A stretch of DNA of 64,000 nucleotides from Watersipora subatra (lineage: Eukaryota > Bryozoa > Gymnolaemata > Cheilostomatida > Watersiporidae), in the NCBI RefSeq assembly GCF_963576615.1, contig NC_088715.1, positions 53,304,959 through 53,368,958 of the forward strand, written 5' to 3'. The notes beneath the pieces are model-generated. The model worked only from the letters and a program-made list of their open reading frames with translations, made no database searches and had not been told where the DNA came from. Of this stretch, positions 11,901 to 23,900 are shown in pieces; the first letter of the stretch is position 1, and every line of letters begins with the position of its first letter. Made by a program: the position numbers and the translations under genes.

Positions 11901-14900
11901 ACCACTGTGGAAAACCAAAGGAAATCAATAAACTAAAATTTTCATTGCCAGGTTTATTTCACGGACTTCTGTAGCTTAATTAAAAGAGCGTGGGCAAACA
12001 GGGGTTTTTATGTACGCTCATTGGAGTGTAATAAACTCCAGAAAACTCTGGGCGTAACGAGAGCAGACCTATGCGTAGGCAACATGTAGTGATTCCTAAA
12101 AGGTAATAAGTAGGTGAGGTAAAAGCGGTGATTTATTACTAATGTTTAAAACAATTTGAGCATTTCAACTGTCTGAACGCACGGATCTAATTAGCTCCAT
12201 TTTGACCTAAAAACGGTTTACTCGCAGTGATACTTCGCAAAACGACAAAAATGACTTGCATGGCTCTATAAAAAATTACAGTTACAAAACAATATTAGTG
12301 TCAACCTTATTTTTATTCAATAAAACCAAGTTTTCAAGAACAACAGCACAAAACAGATCTTAAGCAACAAACAGTAACTCAACTTGAACAGGGTGGGAAC
12401 ATTCATCATTTTATTTTTCATTTAGTAAGTGTTATCTACTCTATTAAATTACGCTTCTAAATATTTTTCATTTCTGCAGCAAACTATATTGTAATGAGAT
12501 AATTAGTTTGTATTTTCAACCAACATTATTGATGTAATATTAAATATCTTATAGTATACCTGTCAAACGTTTTTTTATTAGTTGCTCTGCTTTGTTGCTA
12601 AAACATCAAATGCGCGCAAATTTTAGCAATACCGAACACAGTCTAGATGTGATACACTCAACTCTTAGCGCTTCACGTTACTTCTTCTAACTAAAACAGA
12701 TTACCTTAAAATGACATATATATGCATAACTATGTATTACCTTAAATTTACTAGTTATATGAGTGCAACTACAAAAATTAAATTGGTATTAAGGCTCTTG
12801 AAAGTTTCCGAAGAGTAAATCGTAGGCTTACTGTTAAATGAGTAAACGTCAGAGGATTGTGTGAGTCAGCTTGCAAATGATATGCAATCTAACTTTTCAT
12901 TGTGGTAGGTGTTTGGCATTAAAAATAAATTTCGGTGTTTCTTGATTTACAACAAGAACTATTTCATAAAAAAAGGAGTTTCAGCTGTTTTTGAAGAGCA
13001 TATAGTTGAATGTGTGTCTACATAGACTTGTATGATAAAGGGAGTAACACAAGAAAAAGGTATGAAAAATAAATCATAAAAGTCATCAAAAGATGACTAA
13101 GTTTACCAGAGCTAGTACCTAACCTTTTTGCCGCTAAAAATACAATTTTTTACAAAATGAGAGTTATAGTATTTTTTCAACGAGGGTTTGGACGCAATGT
13201 CATTGCCAGTTAAAAGTTTAAAAAACACGATTAGGCTGGCAAAATGAAGCTTTTGAGCTCAACTTACCTACTTTTGGAACAAGACAAAAATGGATAGGCA
13301 GTAGAATCAGTAAGCAAGCACCAAATATTCCAAACATTCCAGTATACCCTACAAACTAAACATAAACAAACGTCATTTAATAAATGTTTCATTTTCTTCT
13401 TTCCATTATTGTCTAACCATCAGCAAAGGTAATCAGCACCATGAATGAGTCCATCAGCTATTGTAACCTGATTATTATGCTAATAGCTTTTTACAAAATC
13501 TCTATAAAAATATCTCTCAAAAACAAACTATCACCAACATCAGAGGCATAACATACCATACTTGAAATTACAAATAAGCATGCTGGACTACAACAAAGTG
13601 TTTATAGTTACATGTTTGGAAGTACAAAGTTTTTTCCAGTGATTGTCAGCCCACTTACACACTAATTTATTATATATGTTTGAAATTAGAGCAAAGTTAG
13701 CAGTGACTCAACTTCCGTTTGCAACATGCAAATCTTCTACTCAGATGTGAAATGCATTTAACATTCTTACTGGAGGAGAAACCTCTTTGACTGATTAGAG
13801 ACAAGACCACAACAAATACTTTACCTGGTAATGATTAATGCTTTAGCCCAGGTTGGACGACTGCGTAGAAAATTGTTGGCTGAGGTTGTTAGTTAAAATA
13901 AATGGTGTTTAGTCTGCCTAATAATATTATCCAGTGCTAATATCAGTGTATAGGCCTACTAATTTGTTGCCTAACGCTTAAGCGTTGACCAAAAAGAATG
14001 ACATTTTGTGGAAAATATTCAAATGGTTTATATGATTATTATTTATTGTTTCCCTACAATGTGTCAAACTTTACAACCTGTTCACAGTAATGCTATTTTA
14101 AACACCAACAAACTAAATAATGAGTAATAAATTTATTCTTCACACGTGATTAATTCATCTTTTAACGGCTTTGTCTTCTGTCTTCTTTCTTATGTACTAA
14201 TCAAATTTTCAGCATTCAAATGTATTGATTTATATCAGTATATAAAAAAACAGCTAACTTTGATCATTTCCATATATCAAAGTTTTTATATTCCTCAAGG
14301 CATGATTGTAATTGAAATAAATTTTTCCGTGTAGTCTAAGGGTTGAGTAGCTAATCAACAATGGTTACCTACATAAACTTGGGTGCAATTCTTTAGTCTA
14401 GATTCTGAACATATGAATGTCTGGTAGAATAACATAATTTTTTATAGTATCATACGGATTTGGGGAGGTTGACTAATTAAAAAATCAACAATACTCAGCT
14501 AAATCATCAGATTACAGCAAAAAGTTTTAGGAAATTGTAAAAAATGATAATGTTCAATAAATGTAGCAGCGTAGGTAAATGCCACCATGCAATGTGTTAA
14601 AAATTTAGTTGCGTCAAATTTGAGTTGATTTAAAAAAAAAGTATTTTTCTGCTTATCAATTGATATGTTGTTTGTTGTGTTAGGCGGTCTCATTGTCAAG
14701 ATACTTGAAGATTAAAATCGAAAAAAACTGATTGTGGTAATACCGCTCAGACCAAAAAAACATGCTCAGACTTGCCCAAAACGATGTAACACGTAATACC
14801 ACCTGTCTCTATCTCTTGTATTCACACCTGCTGTTACGATAAAAGTCCATAGTCTTACGCAGCTCTATTGGCATATATTTTATTTCGTATTTGCTCATGT

Positions 14901-17900
14901 TGGCTAGAATACAATTTTAAATCTAGCTACAGATGCATTTTTATGAATGTCTCAAATGCCTCAAGTAAGGGAAATTACAAACTTGTTGTATTAGCTTCCT
15001 CTAAATGCTGTGTAAACATCTGAGTACCGACTATGATTCCGTCGGTATACAATAATTAGTTGTCGAATTAACTTATTTCATTGCTGCCTTTGTATCAGCT
15101 ACATGTAAGTTCTCAGTTGCTACAGGCACACCGGAAACTAGCTACTAAACAAAATAAGCCCGCTGCCATCTTTGAAAGTAATATGTTCGAATATACGGCG
15201 CAACCAACTGTATTCCAAAAACTCATGTATAGTCAACGTTATTTAGTCATTATCAGTATCAATTTGTAAAAAAGATTTACCGGTCATATTCGATTAGTTA
15301 ATTCAAGTAGGCCTACAAAACAAATGGTTTTATGAGTTGATCGAAATAGTGAACGCTAAACAACATCAATTTCGTTGAAATCAATTAACCCACCTATTCT
15401 GGCAAAGGATTAATAAAGCCATTCTTGCACCTGGTTAGCAGTTTGTGGACTCACCTGTCTTCACTTAGTAGGGTGAAGCATAAAATTTTGTGAACTTAAT
15501 GTTTAGTCTGTTGGAATTGAGTCGAACTATGCAGAAGTAGCTGCCAATACAGCTCTGATTACACTTCATAAATACATCTACCAGAGAAAAGTTCAGCACA
15601 AATGATAACAGGCTATAATGTATTCAATATATGTGTAATAACATAATGTATGCAATGTATGTCTGCCCCAATCTTTAATCACCTGACGCTCAGAAAACTT
15701 GACAGTGTCACCTTCGCTGAACTAAGCATGGTTACAAGTCTGTTGTTCGTCAATAAAACATGCTGTTACTGTTATTCGGTAAATTAACAATGTTAATTAA
15801 AGCAGTAAATTAAATATTGATGTCGATGCACGTAGCTACTAAAATCTACTACTAGTCCATGTACGTAACTAACTAGTAATATATTAAAATCTCTAACAAC
15901 GAGAATCTTCGAAATCACAGACAACCCATTTTACGAGCGATAATATTTAATATGACCTATATAAGAACTTTGTGCTGATGATTGGCTAATGAAAAGATCT
16001 TATATTTATAGCTCATGGACTCTTTTCAGATGTATCACTTGTTACGTCACAAATTAAGCACTCGCTGGAATCTGAACTTTTTAAATGATGGCCTCATTCA
16101 AACGCATATATCTCTGGACAGGGTTAGTCTACAAAGACAAAAATGATATCAAATGGTAGCTGATGTTTTAGCCTTTTATTGTTTTTAATGTTATCAAATA
16201 GACTTTTTTGACGCAACTATGTCTTTAAGTGAATTTTCAGATGCCAAGGAAAAATGGATAGGTTTTGAAACTACATAATTTAGTGATTTAAGCACAAAAA
16301 TATCATAGCAGTGAAAGCAGATATCACATATAAAACTAGTTGAAGTTAGTCAAACCATTCATTATGAAATTGAATTTACAAGTCAAAGCGTTTCTCAGCA
16401 AATTTTGGCTCTTTTCAAAAATAAAAATTTACTGAATATAACTGATAAAGAAAGAAGATGGGGAGGCTAACAAATTTGTAATGCCTAACTGAAACTAAAA
16501 CTGAAAAAAACTTGCTAAACAGTAAAAAATAATACTAATTGAATTTTACTTACTGTATTAGCCATCGAATAAATGTTTTGTTCGTAGAAAAATGCCGGAT
16601 GGCTCTGAAAAAATCAAGCCATGCTTAACAATTCTTAGTACTTGGATTGACCCATGTGGTTAAAAGTGTATTTCAATTTCAAAAAGTCACAGTTCAACTA
16701 GCTCAGTATCCACAATGAGCTTGTAAAAAACTTGATTATAAAATTCATTTTTATTTAAATATATTTGCTCAGCAAGGTGCTGCCATCGTACCAGAAACTT
16801 CAGATTTGAGCTGTGTTTGCTGCTCTTAACATCTTAAAAATTTTGTTCTTTTAGGTATTTCAGTTTGTATATACTTTTTGTTTTAAGATGAATCACAAAG
16901 TTCGAGCCAGAGGCTAAACAAGGGATGGCATTAACACAGTTTGCATGACATTAAATGGGTTAGTTGTATAATTATTAACCTGTAGCATAAATGTATGGCT
17001 CATTAACCCAGCTCTGAGTCATTTTACATCTCAATTATTGCTCTTTACCAAGTATTCTACGCATGCAGTATGACCACCAAATGCCAAGTAGTGTTAAATC
17101 GAAAAATATTACAAAAGATTTTGACCTACATTCTGGTTAAACTGTTGGCAATTGCAACCAAATTCGCAAAACTTTATCATTGTGTTGCGGAGATGGTTTG
17201 TGAGTAAAAAAGTGCTTATCAACCAAAAGGCTGGTTTTCGTTTGAGAGATAACTTAGTGGATAACACTTATTAATATGTTAGAGCAAAGCATCTACACAC
17301 CACAAATTGAAGATTTATGCCAATTTAAAATGTAATACTCTAGCAAAAATCTTTTACTAAGCTTAGCCATTATAAGTATCGAAGCTAAGCAATGATTCAA
17401 TACTTTTGGTATGATACTTTTTTCATGGCTAAAATTAGAAAATTAATCACCGAGTTTCAATTTTATTAGACAACCAAGTCTAACCACACAAAAATTTTCC
17501 TTAAACTATCATAAAAGGATAGGTCTAAATAGTTTTTCTACAAGTTATTTCACGATAGAGATAGCAGTGATAGTTTTCTTCAAACTATTGATCAGTTTTT
17601 GTTCCCATCGCAACTCAAACAATCTCAATATTATTTAACACAGGAAAACATATCAAATTCTAGTTAAAAACTCTTATTTGATGCCAACCTAAATATTTAC
17701 TGCCGTGTTCACTTCTAGATTTGCTCAAATATTTTAACATACTGTAAGATTTATGCGTAGCTAGCTTAAATTTGATGATTTCAAACTGTTGTTTTGAGTA
17801 TTTGATAGCTTTAGAAATAAGGATATGCCAGCCATGCTAGGTAGTCATTTGTTAAATTTTTTTTTATTGAAAACATTTGGTATAAACTTAAAACCACAAA

Positions 17901-20900
17901 ACATATAGTATGTTCCATAGTTAAAAGCACTAGCAAATCAAATTATAATAAAAAAAATCTTATTTTGCTGAAAAGCAGCTTTTGTAAAACATCCCAACTT
18001 TCAAACTATGGTATGTAATAGAAAATCTTTACAAAACTACATTTATTTACTACTTAAACTTTTTAAGAGCATCAACTGTCCAAATGCAGCATGATTTTTA
18101 TTTTTGCAATTTCATATCAAACTGAATAAAAGTACAGCGTTTACAGCCTAATTGAAGGTTTGATATCCGCTCAGTCGAAGATGAACTTACACAAAAAAAT
18201 GTTTAGATTCTATCAGAAATTATCACCATTTTTTTCAGTTGAGACCGGTTTTGATGCTTGAGGTGATCTGACTGCCAGAATGTTTCAAGATTAAAATCGA
18301 CAAACCTGAATCGCGGAGAAAATGTTCAGAAGGAAGATGTGTGCGAATTGACTTCATTAGTTGCTATGGTTGCTATAGTTGATATCAGCTATTGCATTCA
18401 AGCTGCAACATTACACGGCTTATTTATGCTGACCTTTTTGCAACTCTAGATGGGACAATTGCAGTTTTACTTAATTTAAGAAATTTTACTACTATAAAGT
18501 TTGGTCAATTTTAATATTCGAGCATACTGGCAGTCAGATAACCTCAAACATCAAAAACAATCACAAATGATAGAAAAATACTTATACTTTCTGATAAAAT
18601 CTAGCAAATATTTGTGCAAGTTTATATTTAATGATCATTGATAAACTTCTTTATTAGAAAGATTTTGCTTGCATGTTCAATATTTGTAATCTTATATGTT
18701 TGGAATTTTATAAGTTGTCATTATATGTGGTTTTTCGCTAAAATTTCCAGAAACATGTAAAAAATTGCGCTCGTTACTAATAAAGTTTTATTTTGGTTAG
18801 GTTTTCGAAGCAGAACAGAAATATTTTTTTCATTAATTTTTTTTGCCCCCCAACGCCCATGTTGTATATAAAAACTTACTTTATAAAGGAATGCGCCAAG
18901 AGCAGGTCCAAATCCATATCCCATGACATTAGCTGTTTCCACTAACGCCTGTCAACATAGAAATCTAAATCAATCGGTATCGGACATAATAAATAAGAAT
19001 TTATTATACAAACATCTGATGATAAACGTTATTAACTACAAAGGTTGTCACCAGTTTTAGAAACAGTATTAACAAATGCAAAAATATTGTTTAAATTCTA
19101 TTCATTGCAGTAAATGTATTCACCCTTGTTCTATTTATTTAATAAACAATAAAAACCGCATATTTCAGAGGATATTTGTTGCTCCTTTTGGTTTTATTCA
19201 TATTTTATATTATGATTATAAAAAAATTCAGTTTGAAACAAAATAATTGCCAGTAAAATAATAAATGCATGTATAAATTCTCCGCAAAGGATAGGTCTAA
19301 ACGTTGTGAACTATGAACACCTGGTTCTATTTTAATTTTTCTAAAGGGTGCCTGTGCCGGTAAGGAGTACATCTAGCTTTACCTAACTCTTTATTTACCA
19401 GCAATACGCTGAAACAAAATTGAAATATTAAAAATTAAAAAATAATTATATTCACATTTATTTTTGTTGTGCTGGCTGTTCTATTTGTACTGAGAATTAA
19501 AAAAGTTTCACTCAGAACATTTTTTGTTGTGTTAGTTTATTTATATGAAACTCTATTTTTAAGTTTTACATTTTATCAATTTTCAGGCTTTAACTGCTTC
19601 ATCTTTCCAATATATATTAATATATTATTAATATAATAAATACTTTGTGTTAATTTATATCGCCAGAGTTGAAAATAACTAAAGTTTCTTTAGATACAAG
19701 TTTAAGATTGTGGTACTATGGTAGGTCTGATATTTTATAGCAGTTACTGACATGTTGCCTTTTCTGCTCTAGCATCAACCATTCAGTAGCATAGACTAGC
19801 TGTTGTCCAACGATCTAGATTTATTGAACTTCCAACAATTTTTTAGAGTGCGTTTTTCTTCAAAATTTACTGGCGGAAGCACAAATAGCATTCAATCTTA
19901 ATTCACTTCCTGAAAATGATCATGTCTTTAGTTTTTGAGTATTCCGAGCCCCTAGGCTCATATTTTTGGTAGTCAAAAGTACAAAGGCTTTGTACAGCAA
20001 TGCTTTTACAAGCATGCATAGCCTCGTTTCAACATTTCGATCATAATTTGTTGTCGAGGATCATTCACGCAAATGGTCATTGCTTTGATATTAAATAGAT
20101 ATAGCATATTTAGTTTGTACCTATTTAATTTAGTATTGCTGTAGAGCAGACTAAGCGGTCCTACATCAACTTTGATATGCATTTTGTGTAGGAGTGCCTA
20201 ATGTTAAAAAATCAGCTGACAGTAGAATGAGTACAGAGACTTGAGTTTTTACTATAATAAGAGCAGTGTCTGTCCACACATCTGAAACTTTACATAGATG
20301 GTGTAAAACGTATCACATTGTACTAGGTTTGTACTCATGACTTACAGCTTGACAGCAGAATACTTTAACAACTGCGCATAATGATTGATCACCATTCATT
20401 CAGAATCATGATATCTATAGTTATTATGGTGATTGATTTCCCATGACACCCTGCACCTCCAGAATACTAATAGCTACTATAAAAAAGATCGTGCTCATTT
20501 GTTTGCCTATATGTTTGTTCAGTAGAGTTGGATAGCGGGGCAGAAGTTGGTTGTATCATGAAATATTTGAAATCTCCAATTTTAGCACTGCTAACCTGCA
20601 TTATAACAGCTTTACCAGTCGAACACCTACCGACATTCCACTATAATCATACTTGTGATTATATTCCACCTGACCAGTGCTTATAGCATACTAGACTGGC
20701 GTGGTGCTAGTTCTTTTAAAATTTTAAGTACTCACAGTATATTTTGATTCAAATATGAAGATTTGCTTTCTTTTGACGGCACTGTGTATTTAAAGAATGT
20801 AGCCTATAAAATAGTCTAGACAAGATAATTAAAGTCTAAGATAGTTTAGCTTATCCATTTCTAACCTTTTTACTTTACTGTTTTTACGACAGTTATCCAA

Positions 20901-23900
20901 CCAAGACTTAAGGCATTTTGTGGAACATATTTCTCACCACGATAGTAGGTGATTCATAGCCTGATGCCTTCATCAAAAGACTGGTTCCAGCGACATTCAA
21001 CATTGCTGATCCAATACCAGCTACACATCTGATAGAAACACAGCTTATGAGAAACCATCTTCTCGCCTCCACCAATGCGGTAACCCTATAAAGAAAGTTC
21101 TCAGCAAGTAAGAAGCAATAGTGATGCTTTTTCATTAATATCATTTGTCACACAAGTCTATAGTGACTATGCGCAATTGAATTTATCACAATAAAACTTT
21201 TTTATTGTTTTAAACTGCTCAAATTAGATTCTTTATACTAAACAATCTAAAACTACATGTATTTTTGTTAATCTTTTGAGTGAAGGCAAACCTTTTTATT
21301 TAAAACTATAGCTGTACCAGCAAATTAAGCAGCTATATTACAAGTTCAATGCCATAGAACTCTTATTGTAGCAGAATGTTTTTGAACAGCAAAATTCTCA
21401 TAAAAGTTTGAAACATTTTAGGTTTATGCAATTTCCTATTAGCTGTTCTGGAAGAGACTTTATAGTAAAGAATAACAACATTTATCCAAGATTATCTGCT
21501 AGCCATGACTCACCAGGAACTACATGTATAATACTTTATATGTTGAGATAAAATGTAAGATACACAGAACAAACTGCAGAATATAAAATGCAGAATTTTA
21601 TATGTTGACGAATAACTAAATATTTGCACTGTTTTTCAAAATACATATGAATCTTTCAAAAAATGATGTGAGATTTAGCAATTATATTAGACAAGTAAAT
21701 AGATTTCCTATCAATTTATTCAGCTACAGTCTTTTGTGTTTTGCCTGTCCATTAATCTTTGTCAGATTGCTAAGCTTTACTGTGTTGTTACAAAGTATTC
21801 ATTTAGAGCGTTGTCTCATACAGTTCATACAGAGTTGTCTCATAGTGTTGCCTTATTGAGTGGTCTTATAGAGTTGTATCATAAAGTTGTCTCACAAAGT
21901 TGTCTTATTGAGTAGTGTTATGGAGTTGTATCGTGCAGTTTTTTCAGCAATTTATCTCATGGAAATGTCTCATAGTGTTGTCTCATACAATGGCATTATA
22001 TATTTATCTAATAAAAACAGAGTTAGCTTAAAATAAAGCCAATGAACATTTTGAAATATTGCCATATTATCTTTTCTTTAAAACAATAGGGTTTCCTTAA
22101 TTTTTCGCTGACATATGGGAATCATAAAACATACTAAAAACCACATTTGGATGTTAAACTTTACATAAAAGCAAAAGCAAAAATCTAAACTTAAATGATA
22201 TCAATCAACTTGCAACAATCAAAAAGTGCTCAAAATACATTTTTCATGTTTTGCCATTTTGTCTACTTTTTGCAAGCACTCATTAAAACACGTGATCTAA
22301 AGTTTTTTTGTTAAGTTGCATTGTTTTTGAAATTGTTTATGCACCTGATCACACTTGAATCTAACAAATATTTGTATGGAACAAGCGATTTAATCCAACT
22401 ACCTCTGGCCAACCTGATGGAAGACTCTTCATTTGAATAAAATAGGGTGAAAAAGAAGTATTTTCTACTAGACAGTTTGAAAGTCATAATTTCTGCACTA
22501 ACACTTAGTATCATAGACTCTTTTTTTCTTCATACTTGATTTTAACCTATATTAGTTACAAATTTACCTTTGCTACTTTAAGCCTATTGCAACATTCAAT
22601 TTAAAGTCAAAGTTTTAAGAAACATGCATGCTCTTTCCAGACATGCTAGTTTTATGAACGAGAGCGAGTTATTGCTCTGGTTGTGGCATGACAAATTAAA
22701 TTCATTTATCACAGGTACTTTGACATTTTTGGTGACAATATGACAGATAAAATTTATGGTCTTCTAAGACCATCTGTTTCCTATTGAAGGATTACCACAT
22801 ATAGTGAGCGTAGTAGAGTGTAGTTAGTAAGTCACCTGTTACTAGTTCCTGGTTTACAGATGTACTAGTATAACCCACAATGAAGCTATGATACTATTAA
22901 CACAAAGTTTATAGCTTGATTCTATGAAAATCTAAAAAATAATCTAAATACGAAATCAGTAAATAATCATAAATGTCTATGAGAATGTTTCAACAATATG
23001 TGTACTATAGTTTATCATTTCATGGTCAACAATGTTTATTTATTCTGCAATACAGAATCTGATACAGAGTTCTAGGCTTTTTTAACAAAAAAATAGTTAG
23101 TATAGCTGAACTCAGTTGTAAAGCATTCAAATTATTTCTAGCTTGTATCCCTCAACTATGTACCTTCATACTTGTATGTCTTACCCAAAGGATATGCATC
23201 CTGCACCTGCAATCATTGACCCAAAAGCACACAGTTTCTTCGGGTGACATACGCTAAACTACAAGGTAAGAAAATAATATGAACACAATATTCCTGAAGC
23301 TTTAAGTTTATCGACTGCAGAGGCAATCTTTTATTACAAGCTGCACTGCTTTTAAAAAGGGTTACTACTTAAAGTTTAGAGTAAAAATCGAGTTAGTTTT
23401 GTAAATGTGCTGCGTATAAAATGTTATTACTTTGATAGTGTGTAAATGAGGTTATTACGAGTTTGTACAACATCATTTTTATATCACAGTTGAACGAAAA
23501 TTTCATTTAATGTGAAAGTTAGCTAGCAGTATATTGTGTACGAACACTCTAGCGTCATAACTATTATAAGAGCAGTGGCCGCTGGTCTATTTGTCTGAAG
23601 CCGTGGCTGGAGATTGGAAAAATGGTCTGTCCAAAGTTATGTATAGATTTTATAAAAAAAATTGATTCTTACAGATTTGCAATACATGCCACTCGGTTTG
23701 GTGAAAATGGTTTTAAAAGTACAAAAAGAATGCATTGCATATTTGGCTTGGGAAATTTTTAAATAGCCATTTTTAGCAAAAATTAGACTACTAAAACTTT
23801 AGAATTATTAAATGAACTTACATTACCTGCGTTCAAACTGCAATAATACATGAAAGGTAGAAAACCACAGCGACTCTATGAATACTTAATTGTTTAAACC

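Noticed and set aside
15971..15999. Second hammerhead-like core (CTGATGATTGGCTAATGAAAAG)
   Set aside because: No usable stem II/III arrangement and no flanking stem I complement; chance match.
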